In this document: in pieces, positions 12,309-21,445 of the stretch
Numbering within the stretch: position 1 is the stretch's first letter
Layout of the letters: each line of letters starts with the position of its first letter
Assembly: GCF_005876855.1 (NCBI RefSeq)
Contig: NZ_QLAE01000007.1
Span: 104,182 to 168,181, forward strand
From: Stutzerimonas nosocomialis
GTDB taxonomy: Bacteria; Pseudomonadota; Gammaproteobacteria; Pseudomonadales; Pseudomonadaceae
DNA length: 64,000 nt
Direction of reading: 5' to 3'
The notes under the pieces: generated by a model
Database searches by the model: none
The model's input: only the letters and a program-made list of their open reading frames with translations
Told to the model about the DNA's origin: nothing
Made by a program: the position numbers and the translations under genes

Positions 12309-13342
12309 CAAAGAACCTCGACCGCATGCTGTCGTGCCTCGACCAGCTGCCCGATCGCCTCGAGCTGCAACCCCAGCCGCGAGGCCATGGCGAGAAACTC
12401 GGCCTCGCCTTCCGGGCTCACCGCCACCAGCAGTCCCCCGCTGGTCTGCGGGTCGCAGAGCAGGTGCTGACGGTCCTCGGCGAGCGGCGCGATGCGGGCG
12501 CCATAGCTTTCGAAGTTGCGGCCCGTGCCACCCGGCACGCAGCCCTGCTCCAGGTAGTACTCGACACCCGGCAGGCGCGGCACGCGATCGAACAGCAGCT
12601 CGGCGGTCAGGCCACTGCCGTCCGCCATTTCCACCAGGTGGCCGAGCAGCCCGAAGCCGGTCACGTCGGTCATCGCCTTGACGCCGGCGAGCTTGCCGAA
12701 ATGGGCGCCGGGCGTATTGAGGGTGCACATCCAGTCCCGCGCCAGACCGATGTCCTGCTCGCGCAGCTTCGCCTTCTTTTCGGCCGTGGTGAGGATGCCG
12801 ATGCCCAGGGGCTTGGTGAGGTACAGCTTGCAGCCGGCGGTGGCGGTGTCGTTGCGCTTCATCTGCGCCTTGCTGACCAGCCCGGTGACCGCGAGCCCGA
12901 AGATGGGCTCAGGCGCATCGATCGAATGCCCGCCCGCCAAGGGAATGCCGGCCTCGTCGCAGACGGCGCGCCCGCCCCGGATCACCTCCCGGGCGATCTC
13001 GGGGGACAGCAGGTTGACCGGCCAGCCGAGGATCGCGATGGCCATCAAGGGCTCGCCGCCCATGGCGTAGATGTCGCTGATCGCGTTGGTCGCGGCGATG
13101 CGGCCGAAATCGTAGGGGTCGTCGACGATCGGCATGAAGAAATCGGTGGTCGAGACCACGCCGCGCTCCTCGTCGATGCCGTACACCGCGGCGTCGTCGC
13201 GGGAGGCGTTGCCCACCCACAGGCGTGGGTCGAGGTTCTGCGCGCCACTGCCGGCGAGGATCACGTCCAGCACCTTGGGCGAAATCTTGCAGCCGCAGCC
13301 GGCACCGTGGCTGTATTGGGTCAGGCGGATCGGTTCGCTCAT
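12308..13342 (-). CDS. selD: selenide, water dikinase (selenophosphate synthase)
   Basis: A 344-aa enzyme making monoselenophosphate from selenide and ATP. The glycine-rich active-site loop is [12 protein letters not shown], with Cys in the catalytic position (no in-frame UGA, hence no selenocysteine) and the conserved Lys after it. ATP-binding [13 protein letters not shown] and the AIR-synthase-like core follow, including [13 protein letters not shown]. The ATG at 13342 places the motif at the usual distance from the N-terminus. It is the first gene of the selD-selU-lipoprotein operon. No selA or selB is in the window, so only the tRNA-modification use of selenophosphate is evident here. Confidence 0.96.
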   Translation of the reverse strand: MSEPIRLTQYSHGAGCGCKISPKVLDVILAGSGAQNLDPRLWVGNASRDDAAVYGIDEERGVVSTTDFFMPIVDDPYDFGRIAATNAISDIYAMGGEPLMAIAILGWPVNLLSPEIAREVIRGGRAVCDEAGIPLAGGHSIDAPEPIFGLAVTGLVSKAQMKRNDTATAGCKLYLTKPLGIGILTTAEKKAKLREQDIGLARDWMCTLNTPGAHFGKLAGVKAMTDVTGFGLLGHLVEMADGSGLTAELLFDRVPRLPGVEYYLEQGCVPGGTGRNFESYGARIAPLAEDRQHLLCDPQTSGGLLVAVSPEGEAEFLAMASRLGLQLEAIGQLVEARQHAVEVL

Positions 13343-13511
13343 GGCACTTCTCGTAACGGTCGCTGAACGGGGCGCGAATTGTAGCAAAAAGGCGTGCCGC
13401 GCGACCCGATGGCCAGGGCGCGCGCCCGGCATCGCGGGCGCTTCCGGCGACAGGGTTGCGGGCACCTCGATGAAGTCCGAAGCTATCGCCCCTTGGACAG
13501 GGAGAAATGGC

Positions 13512-14513
13512 ATGAGCAAACGGGTCGCACTGGTTCTGGGTTCGGGTGGCGCACGGGGGTATGCGCACATCGGCGTGATCGAGGAAATCGAGGCGCGCGG
13601 CTACGAGATCGGCTGCATCGCCGGCTGTTCGATGGGCGCCGTGGTCGGCGGGATACAGGCGGCAGGCCGCCTGGCGGACTACCGCGACTGGATCGAGAGC
13701 CTCGATTACCTGGACGTCCTGCGCCTGCTGGACCTGAGCTTCAGCCTGGGCGCGATCCGTGGCGAAAGGGTCTTCGGCCGGATCCGCGAGATCGTCGGCG
13801 AGATCGATATCCAGGACCTGCCGATCCCCTACACCGCGGTGGCCACCGACCTCACCCACCAGCAGGAGATCTGGTTCCAGGAGGGCTGCCTGCACCAGGC
13901 CATGCGCGCCTCCGCGGCGATCCCGAGCCTGTTCACCCCGGTCCTGCAGGGCAATCGCATGCTGGTCGACGGCGGCCTGCTCAATCCCCTGCCGATCGTG
14001 CCGGTGGTGTCGAGCCACTGCGACCTGATCATCGCGGTGAACCTCAACGGCAACAACCACGCCCAGTATCCGTTGCCGGAAATCGAGCGGCCCGGGCGGT
14101 TCGACATGATGGTCAGCTCGCTGACGGCGCACATCCCGTTCCGCCGCAAGAGCGATGTGAATCCGCTGAGCCTGGAACACGATGTGGCCGTGGCGGCCGA
14201 AGGCACGGACGACAGCCAGCCGGCCGCCGCGCCCACGGCCGAAGGCGCGCCCAAGTCGGCCGAAGGGTCGAGGGTGGCCGACGTGACCGGCCCGGCGTCG
14301 ATGCTGGACCTGATCAACCAGAGTTTCGAGGTGATGCAGACGTCGCTCTCGCAGTACAAGGTCGCCGGCTATCCGCCCAACGTACTGATCAACATCCCCA
14401 AGCGCGCCTGCAAGTTCTACGAGTTCTACAAGGCGCCAGAGCTCATCCAGCTGGGGCGGCTGGTGGCCAGCGACGCCCTGGACGACTACGAGCGGTCCCA
14501 CGGCCCCCGCTGA
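13512..14513 (+). CDS. patatin-like phospholipase, RssA type
   Basis: A 333-aa serine hydrolase. The oxyanion loop is [12 protein letters not shown] at the N-terminus, the nucleophile Ser is in [10 protein letters not shown] (GxSxG), and the catalytic Asp is in [10 protein letters not shown]. This is the Ser-Asp dyad of patatins. No signal peptide or membrane helix is seen, so it is probably cytoplasmic or peripheral. A low-complexity Ala/Glu/Pro stretch (about residues 235-260) separates the patatin core from a C-terminal helical part containing [16 protein letters not shown]. The ATG at 13512 follows GGAGAAATGGC. Lipid substrate unknown. Confidence 0.9.
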   Translation: MSKRVALVLGSGGARGYAHIGVIEEIEARGYEIGCIAGCSMGAVVGGIQAAGRLADYRDWIESLDYLDVLRLLDLSFSLGAIRGERVFGRIREIVGEIDIQDLPIPYTAVATDLTHQQEIWFQEGCLHQAMRASAAIPSLFTPVLQGNRMLVDGGLLNPLPIVPVVSSHCDLIIAVNLNGNNHAQYPLPEIERPGRFDMMVSSLTAHIPFRRKSDVNPLSLEHDVAVAAEGTDDSQPAAAPTAEGAPKSAEGSRVADVTGPASMLDLINQSFEVMQTSLSQYKVAGYPPNVLINIPKRACKFYEFYKAPELIQLGRLVASDALDDYERSHGPR

Positions 14514-14528
14514 GGCGGCACGCTGGGC

Positions 14529-15593
14529 TCAGGCGTGCGGGTCCTGCGCGGGCGGCACGCCGGTTTCCTTGGTCACCCAGTCGGTCAGCAGGCTGTAGGC
14601 CACGGCCAGCAGGGTCGGGCCGAGGAACAGCCCCATGAAGCCGAAGGCCAGAAGGCCGCCGAACACGCCCAGCAGCACCACCACCAGCGGCAGGTTGCCG
14701 CCGCGGCTGATCAGGTACGGGCGCAGCACGTTGTCCACCCCGCTGACCACGAACATGCCCCACACACCGAGGAAGATCGCCATGCCGTAGTTGCCCTGCC
14801 AGGCGAGCCAGGCCGTGGCCGGAATCCACACCAGCGGCGGCCCCATGGGAATCATGCTCAGCAGGAAGGTCAGCAGCCCGAGCACCAGCGCACCCGGCAC
14901 ACCGGCGATGAGAAAGCCGATGAAGGCCAGCAGGCCCTGGGCGGCGGCCGTGCCGATCACGCCATTGACCACCCGCTGCACCGTGCCGGCCACCAGCTCG
15001 AGGTAATGATCGGCACGCGGACCGATCAGGCGCAGCAGCAGGCTGTGCACGAACGCCGCCAGGCGTGGCCCGTCGCGGTAGAAGAAGAACACCAGCACCA
15101 GGCTCAGCGCGAGCTCCAGGACACCGCCACCGATGCGTGCGCTGCGCACCAGCAGCCAGTTACCGACCTGGCCGATGTAGGGACGCAGGCTGTCGAACAG
15201 CGCGGTGCCCTGCTCGTCGATGGTTTCCCAGAGTTCGGCCAGATACGACCCAACCAGCGGCAGGTTGCCGAGCCACTCCGGCGGGGGCGGCAGGCCTTCG
15301 ACCTGCAGGTCGCGAACCAGGGCGTTGGCATCGCGAATGTGGTCGGCGACGTTGAACCCCAGCCAGACCAGCGGGACCGCGACCAGCACCATCCAGCCAA
15401 GCGTGAGCAGACCGGCGGCCAGCGTCTGATTGCCGCGCAGCGAGCGGCTCAGCAAGCGCATCAGCGGCCAGCTGGCGAAAGCCAGGACCGCCGCCCAGAA
15501 CAGGGCGGAAACGAAGGGCGCGAGTACCCAGAGACAGGCACCCAGCAAGGCCAGGAGCAGGATCTGCACCAGTAGGCGGTCGTTGTTGAGCAT
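14529..15593 (-). CDS. AI-2E family transporter / PerM-like permease
   Basis: A 354-aa integral membrane protein with hydrophobic helices at the N-terminus (about residues 7-40 and 60-80), a hydrophilic stretch (about 85-150), and a run of helices to the end. The family-typical GPRADHYLELVAGTVQRVVNGVIG and MIPMGPPLVWIPA are present. The family includes the AI-2 exporter TqsA but also sodium/proton antiporters and PerM proteins of unknown cargo, so autoinducer transport is not established. It converges on the patatin gene. Confidence 0.85.
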   Translation of the reverse strand: MLNNDRLLVQILLLALLGACLWVLAPFVSALFWAAVLAFASWPLMRLLSRSLRGNQTLAAGLLTLGWMVLVAVPLVWLGFNVADHIRDANALVRDLQVEGLPPPPEWLGNLPLVGSYLAELWETIDEQGTALFDSLRPYIGQVGNWLLVRSARIGGGVLELALSLVLVFFFYRDGPRLAAFVHSLLLRLIGPRADHYLELVAGTVQRVVNGVIGTAAAQGLLAFIGFLIAGVPGALVLGLLTFLLSMIPMGPPLVWIPATAWLAWQGNYGMAIFLGVWGMFVVSGVDNVLRPYLISRGGNLPLVVVLLGVFGGLLAFGFMGLFLGPTLLAVAYSLLTDWVTKETGVPPAQDPHA

Positions 15594-15726
15594 GCGAGCG
15601 AACCCTATCGAATGAACGGCGCGAACACCGGGCGCTGGCAGAAACTGCCGGCGCGCAAGTGTGCCCTAATGGCGCGGCGGCGCTACATCTTTTTGCATGC
15701 GAAGCGAAGCGCCTAGGGTGCGCCTT

Positions 15727-16545
15727 TCAGCGCAGCAGGCGAATGCGCAGGCCGTCCTCCTGGGACGGCTCGAGCTCGAGGCGCGTCGCCCTGATGCGCT
15801 CGGCCACCAGCGCATCGCGCCAGCCTTCGGACGCCCCGCCGGCCAGGCTGACGCGCAGGCTGCTGTCGAGGCGCAACACGCTGGCGAGCAGGTCGATCCA
15901 GGCCGGGCTCGGCTCGCCGAGACGCGGCAGGTTCAGCTCGCCACTGTCGCGCAGCTGGCGCAGCAACGTCGCCGAGGTCGGCAGCAGCTCGCCGAGCGGC
16001 GCATCGGGCGCGAGACGCTCGACATGCAGGTAGGGCCGCCCGTTGCCCCGGGTGATCCCGTAGAGGGCGACCAGGCTGTCGGCGTCGTCTGGCAGGCGCG
16101 CCAGCAGATACGCCTGCTGCGCTTCCGGCCCGTAGAGCATGGACTTGCCGAAGATCGAGTTGGCCCAGAGGCTGCTCGAACCGCAGTCCCGGCCCTCGCA
16201 CCAGAACAGCAGTTCGGCATTGCGCTCGAGCAGCGCCTCTCGGCCCTGGGTGAAGGCCTCGATGCCGCTGTGGGTGCTGGGCAACAGGTAAGTGATCGCG
16301 GTCAGGTCGCCGGCGGTGACCACCTGGGCGGCCATCCGCAGGTTCCCGCCGATACGGCGCAGGGAATCCTGCGGGTAGATGCGCTCATCGACGTGCCGCT
16401 CGCGGTAATCGACGATTTCCGCCTGGGGATAGCGCTCCAGTATCTGCAGATCGGCGCTGCCGGGTACGTCCGCGGCCGAGGCGCCAAGGCCGGTCAGCAG
16501 CAGGAGCGAGAAAGTGAGCGGACGCAGCGAGGAGAGCCTGCCCAT
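15727..16545 (-). CDS. DUF4892 domain-containing periplasmic protein
   Basis: A 272-aa secreted protein with an N-terminal signal peptide (FSLLLLTGLGASAADV, cleavage probably after ASA near residue 24). The body contains SADLQILERYPQAEIVDYRE and a Cys pair in FWCEGRDCGSSSLWANSIFG, which I associate with the Pseudomonas DUF4892 family. The function of that family is not known to me. The ATG at 16545 is one base inside the stop of a small upstream frame (TGATG), so the two may be coupled. Confidence 0.75.
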   Translation of the reverse strand: MGRLSSLRPLTFSLLLLTGLGASAADVPGSADLQILERYPQAEIVDYRERHVDERIYPQDSLRRIGGNLRMAAQVVTAGDLTAITYLLPSTHSGIEAFTQGREALLERNAELLFWCEGRDCGSSSLWANSIFGKSMLYGPEAQQAYLLARLPDDADSLVALYGITRGNGRPYLHVERLAPDAPLGELLPTSATLLRQLRDSGELNLPRLGEPSPAWIDLLASVLRLDSSLRVSLAGGASEGWRDALVAERIRATRLELEPSQEDGLRIRLLR

Positions 16546-16682
16546 CAGCGCACCCGCCTCGACGCGGTCACGGGAAGCGTCGAGGCCCGCTGCGCCCTGC
16601 GGCCGAAACGAGCGCCCTGCGCTCCCCGCTCCAGAGGGGTGAACACGTCGTCGGGCAATGCGGCGGTGTAGAGATCGATCAT
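16545..16682 (-). CDS. possible 45-aa small protein upstream of the DUF4892 gene
   Basis: A short frame starting MIDLYTAALPDDVFTPLERG and ending in an Arg-rich tail; its TGA overlaps the DUF4892 ATG by one base. No good ribosome site precedes it. The first six residues resemble the start of glutathione S-transferases, but nothing else does. It may be a translated leader, a relic, or chance. The rest of the spacer (16683-16785) shows nothing recognisable. Confidence 0.3.
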   Translation of the reverse strand: MIDLYTAALPDDVFTPLERGAQGARFGRRAQRASTLPVTASRRVR

Positions 16683-16785
16683 CGGGGCACTCGTGGCAGG
16701 TTCCAGCCGTCAGCCTCAACAGTTGCCCGAATCAAGTCAAGGCACGCTTTGCGACAGACTTTTGCATGGCCTGGACAGGCCCGGC

Positions 16786-17643
16786 TCAGCCGGCGAAGAA
16801 CGCGTTGAATCGCTCGGCCACCGCATCGGCACCCGCATCGTCGTCCAGGTGCAGATGATGGCCGCCGGCGATTCGGTGCATCTGGAACGGCAGCTGCTCG
16901 ACGAACGCGCGCTGCGCCGGCTGGGTCAGCAGGCCCTGCTCGGCGAGGACCAGGCTCACCGGGCAGGCGATGCGGTCGACGAACGCCTGCGCATGGGCCC
17001 GCGTCAGGCGCATCGCCGAGGGCAGCATCAGCCTCGGGTCGGTCCGCCAGGTGAAACCGCCGGGCACCGGCATCAGCCCCCGCTGGACGAGCGCCTGCGC
17101 CGCTTCGTGACTGACCGCGCCGACACCCTTCATGCGCGCCTGCACCGCATCCTCGAAGCAGGCATAGACGGGCTTGCGCTTGGCGTCGACCGCCAGTTGC
17201 GCCAGCAAGGCTTCGCCGAGCCGGCCCGGAGCGCTGTCCGCCTCGCCGGTGTAGGGAATCACCCCGTCGATCAGCGCCAGGCGCTCGATGCGTTCCGGCA
17301 GCGCGCCGGCCAGCAGCACGGAGACGATCGCCCCCATCGAATGCCCGAGCAGCGAGAAGCGCTCCCAGCCGAGCTGTTCGGCGGCCCGCAGGACATCGAG
17401 CGCATAGTCCCAGATGGCGTAGTTGACGCCGGGCGGGCGATGCCCCGAATGGCCATGGCCGGGAAGGTCCAGCGCGACGATGCGCAGCCCCTCGAGCCGC
17501 GGCGCAAGGCGGGAAAAGGTCGCGGCGTTATCGAGCCAGCCATGCAGCGCGATGACCGGCCGCCCGTCGTCGGGGCCGTACTGGTGCGCCGCCAGGTCGA
17601 CCCCGGACAGGCTCATGCGGATTTCTTCGAACGGCGCGTTCAT
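16786..17643 (-). CDS. alpha/beta hydrolase
   Basis: A 285-aa alpha/beta-hydrolase-fold enzyme. The oxyanion/HG motif is ALHGWLDNAATF, the nucleophile elbow LLGHSMGAIVSVLLAG (GHSMG) near residue 102, and the late catalytic His is in AGGHHLHLD near the C-terminus. Substrate is unknown. The ATG at 17643 overlaps the stop of the upstream hydrolase by four bases, so the two related hydrolases are co-translated. A second ATG nine codons in is a possible alternative start. Confidence 0.85.
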   Translation of the reverse strand: MNAPFEEIRMSLSGVDLAAHQYGPDDGRPVIALHGWLDNAATFSRLAPRLEGLRIVALDLPGHGHSGHRPPGVNYAIWDYALDVLRAAEQLGWERFSLLGHSMGAIVSVLLAGALPERIERLALIDGVIPYTGEADSAPGRLGEALLAQLAVDAKRKPVYACFEDAVQARMKGVGAVSHEAAQALVQRGLMPVPGGFTWRTDPRLMLPSAMRLTRAHAQAFVDRIACPVSLVLAEQGLLTQPAQRAFVEQLPFQMHRIAGGHHLHLDDDAGADAVAERFNAFFAG

Positions 17644-18446
17644 GCGTACTCCTGATCCAGCCCGGCCATCGCCCAGCGGCTGAACAGCTCACGCAGCAGC
17701 CCTGCCGTCTGTTGCGGATGTTCCAGCGGGAACATGTGGCTGCCCGGCATGCACAACGCCTCGCCGCGTGGCATCAGCCGGGCCAGCATGGCGTGATGGG
17801 GGCGCACCACCCGGCTGTCATGGCCCCTGATCACGGCCAGCGGAACCTTGAGCATCAGCGGCCAGCCCGGCGTCACGTGGGGCACGCTGCGATAGATGCG
17901 TATCTCGGTCTGCGGGTCGAAGCGCAGCCTGAACCCATCGTTGTCGGGCGCAAGCCCGTGGGTCACGTAGGCCTCCAGGCAGTCGGGGTCGAATGCACGA
18001 AACAGCGGCTTGGCGGCGAAATAGTCCCTGGCCTGCTCGACGCTGGCGAAGCGCTCGCGTCGGCCAAGCGTCTGCCCGGCTGGTGTCAGCCGGTCGATGA
18101 AACCGAGGCGCTTGGCGGTCCAGATGGCCGCCTGGTCGAACCAGGTCAGCACCGGCGAGTCGAGCATCACGACCCCGCGATAGAACTCCGGCCGCTGTAG
18201 CGCGGCGTGATAGTGCAGCACGCCGCCCAGCGAATGTCCGACGCCCCAGACCGGCTCCGGCAAGGCCGACAGCTGCTCGAGCAGCTCACCCACCAGGTTG
18301 CTCCAGTTGTCGTCCACCGGGAAACGCGGATCGTGGCCGTGCTGCTCCAGATGCGTCACCCGATAATCGGGCGCCAGGGTCCTGAACAGCTTGTCGTAGG
18401 TCGCCGAGGGGAATCCATTGGCGTGGGCGAAAAAGACGTTTTGCAT
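17640..18446 (-). CDS. alpha/beta hydrolase
   Basis: A 268-aa alpha/beta hydrolase. HANGFPSATYDKLF replaces the usual HG motif, the nucleophile is in GVGHSLGGVLHYHAAL (GHSLGG), and the C-terminal catalytic His is likely the one in PGSHMFPLEHP. It differs enough from its downstream neighbour that they are not a recent duplication. The ATG at 18446 begins the conserved fold (MQNVFFAHANGF); the 20-residue upstream extension is not conserved-looking. First of a two-gene overlapping pair. Confidence 0.84.
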   Translation of the reverse strand: MQNVFFAHANGFPSATYDKLFRTLAPDYRVTHLEQHGHDPRFPVDDNWSNLVGELLEQLSALPEPVWGVGHSLGGVLHYHAALQRPEFYRGVVMLDSPVLTWFDQAAIWTAKRLGFIDRLTPAGQTLGRRERFASVEQARDYFAAKPLFRAFDPDCLEAYVTHGLAPDNDGFRLRFDPQTEIRIYRSVPHVTPGWPLMLKVPLAVIRGHDSRVVRPHHAMLARLMPRGEALCMPGSHMFPLEHPQQTAGLLRELFSRWAMAGLDQEYA

Positions 18447-18569
18447 GGGCGGCGCAACATTCGATCGGAAGCGTCCATTGTCTGGCAGCGCCGGGCCGCC
18501 AGACAATCGCCATAGCCTGCCTGAATAGGCGGCACACCAGCCAAATCTGGCGCGGCGCCGGCCAAGGCG

Positions 18570-19013
18570 TCAGCTGCCCGGCTTGTCGTTGCCCAGCGGC
18601 ACCACCGCAACGGTCAGTCGGGAAATGCAGCTGGGCTTGCCGTCGTCGCCGCTGAGGCGAATGTCCCAGACGTGGGTCGAGCGCCCCACGTGAACCGGCC
18701 TGCAGACCGCGGTGACCCGCCCGCTGCGCAGCCCGCGCAGATGGTTGGCGTTGACCTCGATACCCACGCAGTAGAACGCCGCCGGGTCGATGCACAGGTA
18801 GCTGGCGGTCGAGCCGAGCGTCTCGGCCAGCACCACCGAAGCGCCGCCGTGCAGCAGGCCGTAGGGCTGATGGGTGCGGGAATCGACTGCCATGCTGGCG
18901 GTGATCGACTCGCCATCGAACCCTTCGAAGCGGATGTCGAGCACCTCGCCGATGGTGTTCTTCTGGTTGGCGTTCAGTTCGTCCAGGTCGGGTTCACGTT
19001 TCCAGAGCGTCAT
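18570..19013 (-). CDS. hotdog-fold thioesterase (PaaI / YdiI type)
   Basis: A 147-aa single-hotdog thioesterase. The active-site region QPYGLLHGGASVVLAETLGS is the HGG-x(n)-E pattern of the PaaI/YdiI/MenI group, in which the Glu is catalytic, followed by GIEVNANHLRGLRSG. By family it hydrolyses aromatic or hydroxyaryl acyl-CoA thioesters. It may be transcribed with the two hydrolase genes 124 bases downstream on the same strand. Confidence 0.88.
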   Translation of the reverse strand: MTLWKREPDLDELNANQKNTIGEVLDIRFEGFDGESITASMAVDSRTHQPYGLLHGGASVVLAETLGSTASYLCIDPAAFYCVGIEVNANHLRGLRSGRVTAVCRPVHVGRSTHVWDIRLSGDDGKPSCISRLTVAVVPLGNDKPGS

Positions 19014-19057
19014 GCGGTTTCCTTGTTATGGGTTGTCTGTCGTAGCCGCCACTCGCC

Positions 19058-19177
19058 GAGCAGGCCACCGGGCGGCGGCCTGCTCACGCTGCGTCTGTAT
19101 CCGAGGGTAAGCCAGAAGAAACCGAATATCGATGGCCGGATGACCTGAGCCCGCGGCGACCGGGCACCACCGCGGGC
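19058..19177. repeat. two hairpins in the spacer upstream of the hotdog gene
   Basis: GAGCAGGCC (19058-19066) pairs with GGCCTGCTC (19077-19085), and GCCCGCGG (19149-19156) pairs with CCGCGGGC (19170-19177). They sit in the 226-base spacer after sixA and before the hotdog gene, both on the minus strand. They could terminate the gpsA-DUF4389-sixA transcript. No gene is seen in the spacer. Confidence 0.45.
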
Positions 19178-19239
19178 AGCGGTCCCGGTTGACGCCCCGT
19201 GCGGTGCGCCCTGGGCAGGTGCGCCGTACGTGGCCGCTG

Positions 19240-19704
19240 TCAGGCCTGACGGGGGTGCCGCAAGGAAACCAGGCTCATCAGCCCGGCGGCGAGGTCCTCG
19301 CCTTCCAGCTCGGCAAGGCTGGCGGTCGCCATCGGCAGCGGTTCGTTGCGATGACCGTCGACCAGCCAGCCGCCCAGCGCGCCCACGAAGGGCTGATGGG
19401 TCACCAGCAGCAGATCGCGCTCCTCGCGCCGATCCAGGTAGAGCATCGCTTCGCGCAGGTCCGATTCGGGTGTCAACCAGGGCACGGTGACCACCGGCCC
19501 CTCGAAACGGAGCACCTGGCGCACCAGCTCGGCGGTCTGCTGGGCACGGTTGTACGGGCTGACCAGGATCGCCTCGAGCTGCTGCCCTTCCAGATGCGCC
19601 GCACTGCGGCGCACTTCCTCGCGCCCCGTGTCGGTGAGGTTGCGCTCGGCATCGGTGCGGGCACGCGGCTCGGCTTCACCGTGGCGCAACAGCCAGAGCT
19701 TCAT
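19240..19704 (-). CDS. sixA: phosphohistidine phosphatase SixA
   Basis: A 154-aa histidine phosphatase of the phosphoglycerate-mutase-like superfamily. The catalytic RHGEAEPRA motif (nucleophile His8) is at the N-terminus, SPYNRAQQTAELV carries the second conserved Arg, and VTHQPFVGAL the second His. SixA dephosphorylates phosphohistidine on phosphotransfer proteins such as ArcB or NPr. The ATG at 19704 overlaps the DUF4389 stop by four bases. Last gene of the gpsA-DUF4389-sixA set. Confidence 0.93.
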   Translation of the reverse strand: MKLWLLRHGEAEPRARTDAERNLTDTGREEVRRSAAHLEGQQLEAILVSPYNRAQQTAELVRQVLRFEGPVVTVPWLTPESDLREAMLYLDRREERDLLLVTHQPFVGALGGWLVDGHRNEPLPMATASLAELEGEDLAAGLMSLVSLRHPRQA

Positions 19705-20039
19705 GGCTGGCCTTCCTGAGCGCTGGAAGGCGGGGTGACCACCTCGACCACTTCGATATCGGCCGGACGCGGGGTCGGCCAGTCGGACATCGGCCAAGGC
19801 TTGCGGTCGGTATTGAAGGTCGCGAACCGACCGATCTGCGCGATGTACTGGCTCAGGCTATCGCCGAAGCGAAGCAGACCTTCGTGGGGGGCGCCGTTGA
19901 TCAGGCGCAGCAGCATCTGCAGCACCACGACGGCCAGCAACAGCAGCTCGGCGAGCTGCCAGACGAAGAAGAACAACAGCATCCAGACGGTACGCAGGAT
20001 GAGGTTTTCCCGGTCCGCGTTGCGAGTGAAATGATCCAT
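19701..20039 (-). CDS. DUF4389 domain-containing membrane protein
   Basis: A 112-aa protein with one long hydrophobic stretch or helical hairpin (TVWMLLFFFVWQLAELLLL, continuing to about residue 45), then FGDSLSQYIAQIGRFATFNTD, typical of DUF4389, and a Pro-rich C-terminus. Function unknown; the family is usually next to gpsA or sixA in pseudomonads. Start at 20039 is 18 bases after gpsA; a slightly longer frame exists but lacks support. Confidence 0.85.
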   Translation of the reverse strand: MDHFTRNADRENLILRTVWMLLFFFVWQLAELLLLAVVVLQMLLRLINGAPHEGLLRFGDSLSQYIAQIGRFATFNTDRKPWPMSDWPTPRPADIEVVEVVTPPSSAQEGQP

Positions 20040-20057
20040 GGCTACTCCTGCGGGCAC

Positions 20058-21083
20058 CTAGAAACCGTCGGTGGAAATGAAATCCACGTCGGTCTTGGGC
20101 TCCCCGCGCATCAGCATTTCAATGACCTGCTCAAGGGTACGCCCCTCGAACAGAATGGCATGCAAGCCTGCGACAAGCGGCATGTAGACCTGCAGCTCCT
20201 CGGCCTTGCTCTTGAGGACCCGCAGGGTATTGACGCCCTCGGCCGTCTCGCCACCCAGCCGCTCGATGGCGTCAGTGAGGGTGAGCCCCTCCCCGAGCGC
20301 GTGACCGACCTGGAAGTTGCGGCTCTTCGACGAGGTACAGGTGACGATCAGGTCCCCTACCCCGGCCAGTCCGAGAAAGGTCATGGGATTGGCGCCCAGG
20401 CGCACGGCGAAGCGCGTCATCTCGGCCAGCGCGCGCGTGATCAGCATGCTGCGGGTGTTTTCGCCCATGCCGAGCGCTGCCGCCATGCCGGCCATGATCG
20501 CGTAGACGTTCTTCAGCGCGCCGCCCAGCTCCACCCCGAAGCGGTCCCGGCTGGCATAGACGCGGAAGGTGCGGCCGTGCAGCACCGCCTGGACGTCGCG
20601 GCACAGGGCTTCGTCGTCGCTGGCGACGACGGTGGCGGTCAGCGCGTGCTCGGCCACTTCCCGGGCGAGATTGGGGCCGGACAACACGCCCACCCGGGCG
20701 TCTGGCACCACCTGCTGCAGGATCTGGCTCATCAGCAGGAAGCTGTCGGCCTCGATGCCCTTGGTGGTGCTGACCAGCGCCTTGCCGGCGAGCTGAGCGG
20801 CATAAGGGCCCAGCGCCTGACGCAGGGCGCTCGAGGGCAACGCGACGAAGATCAGCGAGCAGTCGGCCAGCGTCTGCTCCAGATCGGTGACCGGCTGCAC
20901 GCCGGGAAGAATCGCCACGCCCTTGAGGTAGCGAGGATTGCGCCGCTCCTGGCGCATCGTTTCAGCCTGCTCGGCGTTGCGCATCCACAGCCGCGCGGTG
21001 TGCCCGTTCTCCGCCAGCAGATTGGCGATGGCGGTGCCGAAGCTGCCGCCGCCAAGCACGGCGATGAGTTGCTGATCTGTCAT
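20058..21083 (-). CDS. gpsA: NAD(P)H-dependent glycerol-3-phosphate dehydrogenase
   Basis: A 341-aa cytoplasmic enzyme reducing dihydroxyacetone phosphate to sn-glycerol-3-phosphate for phospholipid synthesis. The Rossmann motif is [17 protein letters not shown], the substrate region has [12 protein letters not shown] and [12 protein letters not shown], and the catalytic-lysine block is [13 protein letters not shown]. Length is typical. The ATG at 21083 places the Rossmann motif at residue 8. It heads the gpsA-DUF4389-sixA group and diverges from fabA, another phospholipid-supply gene. Confidence 0.96.
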   Translation of the reverse strand: MTDQQLIAVLGGGSFGTAIANLLAENGHTARLWMRNAEQAETMRQERRNPRYLKGVAILPGVQPVTDLEQTLADCSLIFVALPSSALRQALGPYAAQLAGKALVSTTKGIEADSFLLMSQILQQVVPDARVGVLSGPNLAREVAEHALTATVVASDDEALCRDVQAVLHGRTFRVYASRDRFGVELGGALKNVYAIMAGMAAALGMGENTRSMLITRALAEMTRFAVRLGANPMTFLGLAGVGDLIVTCTSSKSRNFQVGHALGEGLTLTDAIERLGGETAEGVNTLRVLKSKAEELQVYMPLVAGLHAILFEGRTLEQVIEMLMRGEPKTDVDFISTDGF

Positions 21084-21445
21084 GGGGGTTCCGTTGTGAG
21101 CCATGCGAGATGGCAATGCCGCGCATTATACGTCGCCCATCCCCGACCACCAGACGGCGCCGGACGAGTCTGCGCAGGCAGCGTCCGCGGCGGCCCACCG
21201 CGGACATGCCCGCACCGAATTCTTCCTCATAAGCGCCCAAGGCTTCGCCCGGCGACCACTAGTGTTAAAGTAGCAGCCCATTTGCGCCTCGTGCAGTACC
21301 TGGAAGGGGTGTGCGACCGCCATACCGGTAGAGGATCGGCGCTGTGACTTTCAGCGCCACGCCGCAGTCTATGACTAGTCTTGAGTCAGGCCGCTGGCCC
21401 GACGAAGCAGCAAGCCTCCATCAAGAGGACCATTGAGGAATACGC
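21084..21445. promoter_or_regulatory. gpsA / fabA divergent control region
   Basis: 362 bases without a convincing gene, holding both promoters. An inverted repeat GGCGCTG (21338-21344) / CAGCGCC (21352-21358) and a looser one, TGACT (21372-21376) / AGTCA (21384-21388), lie 58-108 bases before fabA. fabAB of pseudomonads is controlled by lipid-responsive repressors, so these could be operators, but I cannot match them to a known site. GAGGA before 21446 is the fabA ribosome site. Confidence 0.4.

Noticed and set aside
12308-13342. Selenocysteine form of SelD
   Set aside because: The active-site codon is Cys (GAGCGCK) and there is no in-frame TGA.
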